A stretch of 46,484 nucleotides of DNA from Thomasclavelia cocleata (GTDB taxonomy: Bacteria; Bacillota_I; Bacilli_A; Erysipelotrichales; Coprobacillaceae): assembly GCF_900102365.1 (NCBI RefSeq), contig NZ_FOIN01000017.1:7736-54219 (forward strand). The letters are read 5' to 3'. The notes beneath the pieces are model-generated. The model saw only the letters and a list, made by a program, of their open reading frames with translations. It did no database searches and was not told the DNA's origin. Each line of letters starts with the position of its first letter. Positions within the stretch are counted from its first letter, which is position 1. Both the position numbers and the translations under genes were made by a program. Of this stretch, positions 39,107-46,484 are shown in pieces.

Positions 39107-39463
39107 TTACACCTCTTTATCATGTAATTCTTTTTCTAATATAGCTATATGTTGTATTAAATTTTTTTGCTTTTCTTCTAATGATGACACTCTAACAAAT
39201 AATGTATAAACTACTATAATTAATAAAAAGATTATAAATGCGAACACCATATTGGCAGTTGAAATAACTCCTATAAAATCTGCAGCAAAATAGGCAATCT
39301 GAGGAAAAACAGCAACAATAATTAAAGCAATAGATGATAATAACCATACAAGAGCATAGTCAGAACGTAATTTACCCTTTTTTACACTTTTTATCAGTAT
39401 TAAAAATAGAAAAACTGATAAAATAATTAAAATTAATTGTAACGTCAATGTCATATTTTTCAC
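39107..39463 (-). CDS. DUF2304 small membrane protein
   Basis: A 118-residue protein: three membrane helices with LRSDYALVWLLSSI between the first two, and a short cytoplasmic coiled coil. DUF2304 genes nearly always follow a DPM1-like GT2, as here (7-base gap), and are thought to partner it. A GTG (39463) and an ATG (39454) both fit; GGTGA lies 5 bases before the ATG. Confidence 0.85.
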   Translation of the reverse strand: MKNMTLTLQLILIILSVFLFLILIKSVKKGKLRSDYALVWLLSSIALIIVAVFPQIAYFAADFIGVISTANMVFAFIIFLLIIVVYTLFVRVSSLEEKQKNLIQHIAILEKELHDKEV

Positions 39464-39470
39464 CTATCCT

Positions 39471-40142
39471 TTAATTAAAAAATATAATCGTAATAAGTAC
39501 TCTCAACATATATTGTATCGAACTACCAATTCCAGCATAAATACTTGTTCCTGCAACACGATCTTCCATTTTTACCTGAATTTCTTTTACCCTAAACCCC
39601 TTTTTCATCTGATATGCTAAAGTATCTGGTTCAGGTTTCCGATTTAATTCATAAGCATAATCTTTAATTAGTTTACGATTAATAATTCTCATCCCACTTG
39701 TTGGATCATTTATTTTCTGACCTGTTGTTAATTTAATCATAGCTGTAATTAAACGACTTCCTAACATACGAGCAGATAAATGTTTTTTTTCTTCAACGAA
39801 TCTTGAACCAATTACAATATCATACCCATTTTCAATTTCTTTTACTAGTGCTGGTATATATTCTGGTAAATGTTGTCCATCTCCATCAAATTGAATTGCA
39901 GCATCATAATTATTTTCATATGCATATTTGTATCCAGTTTGTACTGCACCAGTCAATCCTAAATTTACTGGCAAATCAATATGATTTATTTTATTTTCAT
40001 CAAGAATTTTAGGTGTACTGTCTTTTGAACAATCATTGATTACCACATAATCACTCCCTATATCAGCTTCTTGCAACTGTCTAACAACCCTTAAAATATT
40101 CTCTTCCTCGTTATATGCAGGAATTATTACTAAAACTTTCAT
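39471..40142 (-). CDS. DPM1-like GT2, polyprenyl-phosphate sugar synthase
   Basis: A 223-residue enzyme: MKVLVIIPAYNEEENI, NDCSKDSTPKIL, NLGLTGAVQTGYKYA, FDGDGQHLPEYIPAL (DxD) and GSRFVEE then DPTSGMR match dolichol/undecaprenyl-phosphate mannose or glucose synthases. It lacks C-terminal membrane helices of its own; the DUF2304 protein encoded next may supply them. The product would be an undecaprenyl-P-sugar used outside the membrane by a GT-C enzyme, for which the 638-residue protein is a candidate (inference). Start 40142, AAAGGAG upstream. Confidence 0.9.
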   Translation of the reverse strand: MKVLVIIPAYNEEENILRVVRQLQEADIGSDYVVINDCSKDSTPKILDENKINHIDLPVNLGLTGAVQTGYKYAYENNYDAAIQFDGDGQHLPEYIPALVKEIENGYDIVIGSRFVEEKKHLSARMLGSRLITAMIKLTTGQKINDPTSGMRIINRKLIKDYAYELNRKPEPDTLAYQMKKGFRVKEIQVKMEDRVAGTSIYAGIGSSIQYMLRVLITIIFFN

Positions 40143-40167
40143 TTTTTCTCCTTTAACCATTATTATT

Positions 40168-41091
40168 TTAACTATTTATTGTTACCATAAAAAAACGATA
40201 TATTTTATTCAAATAACTTTTAGATGTAAATGTTAATAAAAATCCATCTTTTATAAATTTCAAATATTTTTTTTCTTCTATATCTTTCAATACAATATTA
40301 AATCTTTCATTTGCTTTTAAATATCTTTTTGCCCTACTATAATTATTATAATTATTTACATATTCTTTTGCCTTATCAATATCAGCAATTTCTTTTTCTG
40401 AATACTTTTTAGTTATAAATCTTGCAAAAAGATACTGCTCATATAAATTACTTCTAGAAATACTAGAGGATGTCATTCGATACTTTAATATCGTTTCATT
40501 AATATTAGATATTTTATATCCATTTAAAACTGCCCTTAGTGTAAAATCATAGTCTTCACATAACGGCATATTTCGATAACCATTTAATTTATCAAAGACT
40601 TCTTTTTTCCCAAACCAGGTTGGATGTGAAATAATTTGATTATATCTTAGTGCTTTCTTTATTTTATTTATATCAGTAGGTACTTTTTTTATTGAATAGA
40701 TGCTTTTTCCATTTTCATCTATCATTTGTGATATTCCACCAATTAGATCATATTTATTTTCTTCTAAATACTTCTTTTGGTTTTCTATGCGATTACTAAT
40801 TGAAATATCATCAGCATCCATTCTACAAATATATATACCTTTAGCCAATCCTAGCCCTTTATTTAAAGATGCTGTAAGTCCTATGTTTTTTTTATTTATA
40901 TAAAACTTAATTCGTTTATCTATATTTGTATATTCTTCAATAATTTTAATATGTAAATCATTATCAGGATTATCTAAAATGATTATATATTCAAAATCTT
41001 TATATGTTTGATCTAATATAGATTCTATTGCCTGTCTTAAAAATATTTCCTCTTCTTTATAAGTAGACATAATAACTGATACTAAACACAT
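40168..41091 (-). CDS. GT2 family glycosyltransferase
   Basis: A 307-residue enzyme: VSVIMSTYKEEEIFLRQAI, ESILDQTYKDFE, IGLTASLNKGL, CRMDADDIS (DxD near 92), SHPTWFGKK and CEDYDFTLRAV. This layout is common in capsule GT2 proteins that add galactose or N-acetylated sugars; donor not deducible. AAGGAG precedes the ATG. It lies 17 bases after the GT14 gene. Confidence 0.88.
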   Translation of the reverse strand: MCLVSVIMSTYKEEEIFLRQAIESILDQTYKDFEYIIILDNPDNDLHIKIIEEYTNIDKRIKFYINKKNIGLTASLNKGLGLAKGIYICRMDADDISISNRIENQKKYLEENKYDLIGGISQMIDENGKSIYSIKKVPTDINKIKKALRYNQIISHPTWFGKKEVFDKLNGYRNMPLCEDYDFTLRAVLNGYKISNINETILKYRMTSSSISRSNLYEQYLFARFITKKYSEKEIADIDKAKEYVNNYNNYSRAKRYLKANERFNIVLKDIEEKKYLKFIKDGFLLTFTSKSYLNKIYRFFMVTINS

Positions 41092-41108
41092 TTTATTCTC
41101 CTTGATCT

Positions 41109-41987
41109 TTACTTATTTTTTAAACTATCATACAATATTTTAATTATTTTATCATCAATATTTTCATCAAACTTTCTTGCCATTAAATATTTTGAATTAG
41201 CCAATTCATCATAATCATTTATAGTAAAAGTTTTAGGATGTTTATTTTGTCCTGTCCAATCAATAAAGACAGGAATCTCAGCTTGTGTCTTATAATATGG
41301 TGATGATACAAAGATACTTTGGAATAAGGATTCATCTGGACAAATAGCATTATCAAAATATTTCATAATATTTGGATTAGTTTTAATTTTATCATATATA
41401 TAATGTATACACTCATTAGTTAATAACCACCACGAACTTCCAAAATTAAAATCTAATCTTGTTACATTTTTCCTTTTAAAAATTAATGTTTTATATGGAC
41501 CCCCAGTAACTAAAATATATAAATGTTTTAAAATTGTTATTAATAAATTTGAGCTTGTCATAAAAGGTGCATATTTTAATTCATTTCTTTTTAAAAATCT
41601 TTTATACAACTGATTATTTTTAGACATTATTTCTATATAATTTCTTTCCTTATTTTTTTCTAAGAAATCTTTTATATAACTAATTGACTTTATTGGAAAG
41701 TCTTGTCCACTTAAAAACCAAAAATAATCATATTTAATGTTATTATTAAGAGCACACTCAATTAAATTTACTGTAGCATGAATCATCTGACTCTGCCCCC
41801 ATTTAATATCTAATCTTTTTCTTTTATCTAAAAAATAAATATTATCTTTTTTCTTGATTTCATTAATTATATTACTTTTTTTATCAATATGAAGATAAAA
41901 ATCGACATCTTTATCATCTAGTGTATCTATTAAATAATTTATTTGTACAGGATTTTTATGACATAATATTAAAAATGCTATTTTCAT
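41109..41987 (-). CDS. GT14-like glycosyltransferase (core-2/I-branching family)
   Basis: A 292-residue protein: AFLILCHKNPVQINYLIDTL, VDFYLHIDKKS, FWFLSGQDFPIKS, FGSSWWLLTNECI and CPDESLFQSIF are the conserved blocks of bacterial GT14 enzymes (beta-1,6-GlcNAc or beta-xylosyl type). A metal-independent transferase that often makes branches. Acceptor and donor are unknown. It is second in the operon, after the initiating transferase. Confidence 0.88.
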   Translation of the reverse strand: MKIAFLILCHKNPVQINYLIDTLDDKDVDFYLHIDKKSNIINEIKKKDNIYFLDKRKRLDIKWGQSQMIHATVNLIECALNNNIKYDYFWFLSGQDFPIKSISYIKDFLEKNKERNYIEIMSKNNQLYKRFLKRNELKYAPFMTSSNLLITILKHLYILVTGGPYKTLIFKRKNVTRLDFNFGSSWWLLTNECIHYIYDKIKTNPNIMKYFDNAICPDESLFQSIFVSSPYYKTQAEIPVFIDWTGQNKHPKTFTINDYDELANSKYLMARKFDENIDDKIIKILYDSLKNK

Positions 41988-42013
41988 AAGATCAATTCCT
42001 TCTCCTCTATTTC

Positions 42014-43378
42014 TTATAATGATCCTTTTCCATAAACCACGCTTTTTACTGTTTTATACATAATTGTAAAATCTAACCAGATTGACCAATTATGATAATA
42101 ATAATCATCTAGTTTACAACGATAACTAAATTCAACATCACTTCTACCATTAGCTTGCCACATTCCTGTAACTCCTGGCTTTAACTTAATAATTGAATCA
42201 TAATATTGTCCCATATCGCTCTTTTCTCTAGGAAGGTATGGTCTAGGACCAATAAAACTCATTTCTCCTTTTAATACATTAATAAATTGTGGCCATTCAT
42301 CTAAAGAAGTTTTTCTTAGAAAATGACCAACTGGAGTAATTCTAGGATCATCTTTTAACTTTTTATTAGTCAAATACTCCACTTTTATTTCAGGATTTTC
42401 TTTCATTAATCTTTCCAATTCTTTTTCAGCATCAGGTATCATTGATCTAAATTTATAAATCTTAATCAATTTACCATTTTTACCTATTCGATGCTGCGAA
42501 AACATGATATTATCATGATCCCCGCTTTTTACATATTTATATTTTACATATGCCATTAATGGTAATAATGTTATTACCCCCACAATTCCTGCTAGAATAT
42601 CAACAAATCTCTTAAAGAACTTATCCAATATACTAATTGTATCATTTGATGTAGCTATTAATAATTGTCCATCAAAATCCTGTACTTCTGATGAAAAAGT
42701 CATTGTTCCATTAACATTTGGAAGATATTTTACTGATTCAACCTTTCCATAAATGTCGCTCATAATTTTATCAATCACTTGTTGATTAGCTTCAGGTAAA
42801 GCTATAATTATTTGTTCAATAGCATTATTTATAATAGCTTCATTTAAATTATCATAATTATATACTTTACTATGTTTAATTATATTTTCCTGTTTAAATC
42901 CAAATAAATCTTTAGTATTATTTACATCTACATATCCTCTTACAGTAGTTAATGCAAATCTATTATTATTAGATATTTTTCCAAGACGGGCAGCTTCATA
43001 ACCTGTACCTATTACTAAAGTTTTTCTGGCAAAAACTTCTCTAAATGCAATTCTTAAAAACCTTGATGCAAGTAAGCTTATAACAAACATTGCCACAACC
43101 ATAATTGTTAGATGAATCCTGCGATCATACCCATAACTTTTAGGTACTAAAACTAATAAGGCTATAAAAAAACAAAAACTTGTTTTTACCAATTGTTTAA
43201 TCTCGTTCCAAATTAGACATGTCTTTAATGAGTAATGACCATAAATAAACATAAATAAAAAATATAAGGTTCCTGAACCAACAATAAGCTGCATATCCAT
43301 ATGAAAATATAAACAAATAAAATAATACATTACTACTTCAATTGAAAAAAGCATAATGGGCATTAATTTTCTATTCAC
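42014..43378 (-). CDS. Initiating polyprenyl-phosphate sugar phosphotransferase (WbaP/CpsE family)
   Basis: A 454-residue protein with a GTG start (GAGGTG 6 bases upstream). Four N-terminal membrane helices (to about 105), a soluble nucleotide-binding-like middle region, a fifth helix (about 245-265), then the catalytic domain: FKRFVDILAGI, QHRIGKNGKLIKIYKFRSM, LRKTSLDEWPQFINVLKGEM and SFIGPRPYLPRE, ending in LKPGVTGMWQ. It attaches sugar-1-phosphate (usually Glc or Gal) to undecaprenyl phosphate, the first step of repeat-unit synthesis. It opens the long operon and has a good promoter. Confidence 0.95.
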   Translation of the reverse strand: MNRKLMPIMLFSIEVVMYYFICLYFHMDMQLIVGSGTLYFLFMFIYGHYSLKTCLIWNEIKQLVKTSFCFFIALLVLVPKSYGYDRRIHLTIMVVAMFVISLLASRFLRIAFREVFARKTLVIGTGYEAARLGKISNNNRFALTTVRGYVDVNNTKDLFGFKQENIIKHSKVYNYDNLNEAIINNAIEQIIIALPEANQQVIDKIMSDIYGKVESVKYLPNVNGTMTFSSEVQDFDGQLLIATSNDTISILDKFFKRFVDILAGIVGVITLLPLMAYVKYKYVKSGDHDNIMFSQHRIGKNGKLIKIYKFRSMIPDAEKELERLMKENPEIKVEYLTNKKLKDDPRITPVGHFLRKTSLDEWPQFINVLKGEMSFIGPRPYLPREKSDMGQYYDSIIKLKPGVTGMWQANGRSDVEFSYRCKLDDYYYHNWSIWLDFTIMYKTVKSVVYGKGSL

Positions 43379-43430
43379 TGTTTCACCTCTTATCTTTTGT
43401 TAATAATATTTTTATAAAGTTTTCGCATTT

Positions 43431-43459
43431 ATAATAGCATATATAGCGATATTTGTCAT
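43431..43459 (-). promoter_or_regulatory. Promoter of the main polysaccharide operon
   Basis: ATGACA, 17 bases, TATTAT (5/6 each) on the minus strand; leader of about 45 bases to the GTG. Divergent to the PAP2 promoter 35 bases away. Confidence 0.6.
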
Positions 43460-43494
43460 TTTTACCTCTGCTCATTTTCTACTATTTCTTAAAA

Positions 43495-43523
43495 TCGACA
43501 AATATTATTATATAGGTTATAAT
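43495..43523 (+). promoter_or_regulatory. Promoter of the PAP2-like gene
   Basis: TCGACA, 17 bases, TATAAT (5/6 and 6/6) followed by AGGAGG at 43530-43535. Confidence 0.7.
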
Positions 43524-43544
43524 AATAAAAGGAGGTTTTGCTTG

Positions 43545-44027
43545 ATGGAGATATTCTATAAACGCATGAACAATTTTATTTGGCAACATTCATTTATTAA
43601 AGGATGTATACATTTTATATCTAGATTTTGCCCATATATGATAATAATTTTCTATTCTTTATTTTTATTAAAAATTTATATTGAATGGCAAAGTCACCTC
43701 TTTTTCTTTATTAAAATTCCTTTATACTCTGTTTTAATTGTAACTATATTAAAATTAATAATTAATAGAAAACGTCCAATCCAAAAATATGATATAAAAC
43801 CTATTGATGATTTAAAAAGAAAAAATTATTCTTTTCCAAGTATTCAGGTCGTTTTTGCTGTTTCGATTGCTCTTACTGTTCTTAGATATGGTCCTAATAT
43901 GGGGTTATTATTATCAACATTAGCTATAGCACTAACTGTTTCTAGATTCCTATCTGGTGTTCATTACCTAAGTGATGTAGTTGTTAGTATCTGTATTGCA
44001 TTTATTATTAACATAATTTTTATTTAA
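43545..44027 (+). CDS. PAP2-like membrane phosphatase with altered motif 2
   Basis: A 160-residue protein with about five membrane helices. With numbering from the TTG at 43542: motif 1 is complete (K71-x6-R78-P79), motif 3 is complete (S134-R135-x5-H141-x3-D145), but motif 2, normally PSGH, reads P99-S-I-Q102, so the general-acid His is Gln. PAP2 proteins recycle undecaprenyl diphosphate or phosphatidate at the outer face. It may be weakly active or have changed function. ATG 43545 is 9 bases from AGGAGG, TTG 43542 is 6; either is possible. It diverges from the sugar transferase gene. Confidence 0.82.
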   Translation: MEIFYKRMNNFIWQHSFIKGCIHFISRFCPYMIIIFYSLFLLKIYIEWQSHLFFFIKIPLYSVLIVTILKLIINRKRPIQKYDIKPIDDLKRKNYSFPSIQVVFAVSIALTVLRYGPNMGLLLSTLAIALTVSRFLSGVHYLSDVVVSICIAFIINIIFI

Positions 44028-44038
44028 TTATCAAAAAT

Positions 44039-44087
44039 AAAATCCAAACTTAAACTAATTTTGAATTTTAGGTTAAGCTTGGATTTT
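44039..44087. terminator. Bidirectional terminator between convergent genes
   Basis: 17-base arms (44039-44055, 44071-44087) with two mismatches and a 15-base loop; T-runs on both strands. It can serve both the PAP2-like gene and the L,D-transpeptidase gene. Confidence 0.8.
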
Positions 44088-44090
44088 ATA

Positions 44091-45248
44091 TTATATATTA
44101 GTATCAGTTGGATCCCATGTCTGATTTAGTGGGATTTTTTTAATTGCTGGTTTACTTAATGGATCAAATTTTTCTGACACTATTTCTACTTTTGTCTTTA
44201 ATGCACAGTTATCATATATCCATTTAGCATTTTCACAAGTTAATCTTATACATCCATGTGAACATGTTGTTCCTAACTTATTGTATTCTTCTGTAAGTAA
44301 TGTATATGGATCTTGCTTATCATATGGAACTGAATGGAATAAAATCCTGTTAACTATTCTTGTGGAATATTGTCCATAACTAGATTCTACTAGTGCTCTC
44401 CAGCGATATTTAGCTGGAGTATAGAATACTCCAATTGGCGTATCATCACCAACTGAACATATAAAACGTTTATATGCTATTTCATGTTCACCTTCACCAT
44501 TTGGAATTAAAACAGTTACTACATTAGTTTGTTTATTTACTCTTAATTCATATGATTCTTGTAATCCTAATATTTCTTCTAAATCTTTACATAAATCCCC
44601 ATTAGCGTCATAACAAACTTTAAATCCATTTTTGTATGAAAAAGTTAATGATGATTTATTTGTTTTTATTAATTTTTCATCATTTTTAGAAGAAAGCTTG
44701 ATTTGTATTGCTTCTAATTTGTAACTCCCCCCTACTGTCCCTGCGATTTTACCATTACTTGTCCAATCTAACCATCCTATATTTTGACAATATACACGAT
44801 AATTTACATCATAATAATCAGATATATCTCCACTCAATCTAATCTTTATTGCTTCTAATCTTCTAGATTCCCCAGTTGTCCCACTAATAGATCCATTATT
44901 TACATAATCTAGCCATCCATAATCTTCCACATGGGCACTATATTCGATACTTCCATTATAAATATTATCATTTAGAGATATTTGAATTGCTTCTAATCTC
45001 TTTGATTCATCAATTACTCTATTAATAGATTCATCATTAACATTATCTAACCATCCATAGTCTTGCATATGAATATTATAAACAATACTCGGCATACTTT
45101 TGCCTTTTAAATTATTATCTAAGATTATACCATCTGTCTGTTGTATATTTTTTATATTATCTTCATTATCATTTACAGCGTATACAAAATTCAACATTGT
45201 AGTAAAAAATAATCCTAAGCTAATTAATATAAATGTTATCTTTTTCAT
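44091..45248 (-). CDS. Secreted L,D-transpeptidase (YkuD) with three ChW repeats
   Basis: A 385-residue protein: signal peptide (cleaved after about NFVYA), three ChW repeats (GW at QDYGWLD, EDYGWLD, QNIGWLD; about residues 55-200), a linker, then a YkuD domain (about 240-375) with the catalytic FHSVPYD...TCSHGCIRL set (His, Ser-His-Gly-Cys). L,D-transpeptidases make 3-3 cross-links or attach proteins to peptidoglycan; ChW repeats are thought to bind cell-surface polymers. Start 45248 is chosen because GGGAGGA lies 7 bases upstream; a GTG at 45263 overlaps that site. Monocistronic, with a shared terminator after it. Confidence 0.9.
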   Translation of the reverse strand: MKKITFILISLGLFFTTMLNFVYAVNDNEDNIKNIQQTDGIILDNNLKGKSMPSIVYNIHMQDYGWLDNVNDESINRVIDESKRLEAIQISLNDNIYNGSIEYSAHVEDYGWLDYVNNGSISGTTGESRRLEAIKIRLSGDISDYYDVNYRVYCQNIGWLDWTSNGKIAGTVGGSYKLEAIQIKLSSKNDEKLIKTNKSSLTFSYKNGFKVCYDANGDLCKDLEEILGLQESYELRVNKQTNVVTVLIPNGEGEHEIAYKRFICSVGDDTPIGVFYTPAKYRWRALVESSYGQYSTRIVNRILFHSVPYDKQDPYTLLTEEYNKLGTTCSHGCIRLTCENAKWIYDNCALKTKVEIVSEKFDPLSKPAIKKIPLNQTWDPTDTNI

Positions 45249-45289
45249 TCTTATTCCTCCCACTTAAATAAAATATATTGTACTTTAAG

Positions 45290-45317
45290 ATTAATTAAAA
45301 ATTTATTTTTAATTAAT
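45290..45317. repeat. Perfect 13-bp A+T palindrome upstream of the L,D-transpeptidase gene
   Basis: ATTAATTAAAAAT, 2 bases, then its exact complement, 42 bases before the start codon. It could be an operator or chance in AT-rich DNA. The rest of 45318-45518 shows no gene. Confidence 0.3.
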
Positions 45318-45518
45318 TAACTTCACTAATTACATCCTCTATTTTACTACATAATATCATATTTTTTAAGTCCTATTTTAAAAATTGAATACATATTTTT
45401 TAACAAGAATTAGTTAATATTCTAAAAAATAATAATAGAAATTATAATTTTATTTTTATCTGATACCTTTAAATGACGTCAGAATTTAACTTAAAAAAAC
45501 TCTCGAAATTAATGACAT

Positions 45519-45543
45519 ATAAAAAAGGGGAAGTGATTCCCCT
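45519..45543 (-). terminator. Terminator of the ChW-repeat gene
   Basis: AGGGGAA / TTCCCCT with a 4-base loop, then six T on the minus strand, 41 bases after the stop at 45585. Confidence 0.85.
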
Positions 45544-45584
45544 AGATATTAACACTCTAAAATAATTTAGATTTATAAATTATC

Positions 45585-46484
45585 CTATTTTTTTATAAAT
45601 GGTCTTACTGTTTTTCCTGGTGCACTTCCACCTTTTTGAACTACCTTTATTTCAATTGCCTCTATTCTTTTTGACAATCCTTCACTTCCTGCACTCTTTC
45701 CATTTGCTGTCCAGTCTAGCCATCCATAATCTGCTATATGTGCTCGATAGTAGATATCATATTCTTTCTCCATCTCTCCTGTAAATCTGATCTCTATCGC
45801 CTCCATTTGTTTATTTCTTCCTGTTACTCCTGCTGTCTCTCCATTTCCTGTCCAGCTCTGCCATCCGATATCTGCACTATGTACTCGATATTCAATATCT
45901 CCTTCATATGCTGGATTCTCCAATGAAATCTTTATCGCTTCCATCTGTTTGCATTTCCCTATTGTTCCTGCAATACTTCCATCATATACACTTGACAGCC
46001 ATCCATAATCTGCTACATGGGCTGATGTTTTTATATTTTTCTTTTGTACATATGGTTTCACTGTTGCTCCTGGGGCACTGCTTCTTTTTCTTACCAATTT
46101 TATTTCTATCGCCTCAATCTGATAGCTGTATCCTGCACTCCCTGCCGCTTTTCCATTTGATGCCCAATCCAGCCATCCCAGATTCTCTGCATGTACACGA
46201 TAATAGATATCATATTCGTTTTCAAGTTCGTCTGTCAGCCTGATTTTGATAGCTTCAATCTGTTTGTTTTTACCAGTCGTTCCTGCCAGTTTTCCGTTAT
46301 CTGTCCATGCCATCCAGCCATAATCTTGAACATGTACACTGTATTCGACTGTCCCGTTATAAGCGTTATTTGTCAGACTTATTTTAATGGCTTCCATTTG
46401 TTTATTTTTACCTGTTGTTCCTGCTTTTTTTCCATCACTAACTTCTTCTAACCAACCATAATCTGCTACATGCGCTTGATAATT
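45585..46484 (-). CDS. ChW-repeat surface protein, C-terminal part (N-terminus off right edge)
   Basis: The minus frame is open from the right edge to the stop at 45585: 299 residues are visible. Six ChW repeats (each with a G-W core, a NG/DG turn, AG-x-x-G and EAI-x-I) form two triads. Each triad ends with a linker SAPG-x-TV-x-P-x-x-x-K, the last one being the C-terminus. The catalytic or anchoring part must be upstream, outside the window. An internal ATG at 46397 is not the real start because repeat text continues before it. Its codons look less AT-biased than the neighbouring transpeptidase. Confidence 0.88.
   Translation of the reverse strand, partial: NYQAHVADYGWLEEVSDGKKAGTTGKNKQMEAIKISLTNNAYNGTVEYSVHVQDYGWMAWTDNGKLAGTTGKNKQIEAIKIRLTDELENEYDIYYRVHAENLGWLDWASNGKAAGSAGYSYQIEAIEIKLVRKRSSAPGATVKPYVQKKNIKTSAHVADYGWLSSVYDGSIAGTIGKCKQMEAIKISLENPAYEGDIEYRVHSADIGWQSWTGNGETAGVTGRNKQMEAIEIRFTGEMEKEYDIYYRAHIADYGWLDWTANGKSAGSEGLSKRIEAIEIKVVQKGGSAPGKTVRPFIKK

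Noticed and set aside
45599-46451. Four overlapping plus-strand frames
   Set aside because: They mirror the ChW repeats on the minus strand; the repetition comes from that gene.
45585-46484. Tandem DNA repeats considered as a repeat array or CRISPR
   Set aside because: The periodicity is of codons for ChW repeats (about 45-50 residues each), not short direct repeats with unique spacers.

Overview
The window is very AT-rich, has Firmicutes-type Shine-Dalgarno sites (AGGAGG and variants), lipobox lipoproteins and ChW (clostridial hydrophobic) repeats. The gene order tsaC-rpiB-glyA-upp-atp is a reduced version of the Bacillus/Firmicutes arrangement. Together these suggest a gut-type low-GC Firmicute; an Erysipelotrichia/Coprobacillaceae relative (Clostridium ramosum-like) is my best guess, by inference only.

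Layout. (1) 1-4403, minus: the first ~1467 codons of a secreted multidomain glycoside hydrolase (clan GH-D/GH36-like, with F5/8C, LamG-like and FIVAR modules), cut by the left edge. (2) 4581-14510, minus: a housekeeping block tsaC-rpiB-glyA-upp followed by the F1Fo ATP synthase genes atpZ-I-B-E-F-H-A-G-D-C, ending in a strong terminator. The c subunit carries a two-carboxylate motif (E25, E58) that points to Na+ coupling. (3) 14.5-17.3 kb: two paralogous small lipoproteins on the plus strand flanking an MGMT-domain gene, then an XRE regulator and the remains of a small membrane-protein gene. (4) 17.3-43.4 kb, nearly all minus: a large cell-surface polysaccharide locus. It holds a membrane phosphoglycerol-transferase-like enzyme, about ten glycosyltransferases, a LicD phosphotransferase (opposite strand), rfbD, an ABC-2 polysaccharide exporter pair, a murA paralogue, a large membrane protein, a Wzx flippase, a DPM1-like GT2/DUF2304 pair, a GT14 enzyme and the initiating polyprenyl-phosphate sugar transferase. 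(5) 43.5-46.5 kb: a divergent PAP2-like protein with an altered motif 2, then two ChW-repeat proteins, one fused to an L,D-transpeptidase domain and one cut by the right edge.

How it fits together. The sugar transferase at 42014-43378 would load the first sugar phosphate on undecaprenyl phosphate. The GT2/GT4/GT14 enzymes would extend it, using dTDP-rhamnose made partly by RfbD. Two export routes, Wzx and the ABC transporter, occur in one locus, so two polymers or a two-step assembly are likely. LicD and the phosphoglycerol-transferase-like protein could add phospho-substituents, and the PAP2-like protein, MurA and the L,D-transpeptidase tie the locus to lipid-carrier and peptidoglycan metabolism. 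Promoter and terminator candidates split the locus into several transcription units: 43.4-35.6, 35.1-29.9, 29.8-24.8, 23.7-20.9, then single-gene units. No tRNA, rRNA, CRISPR array, insertion sequence or origin was recognised.
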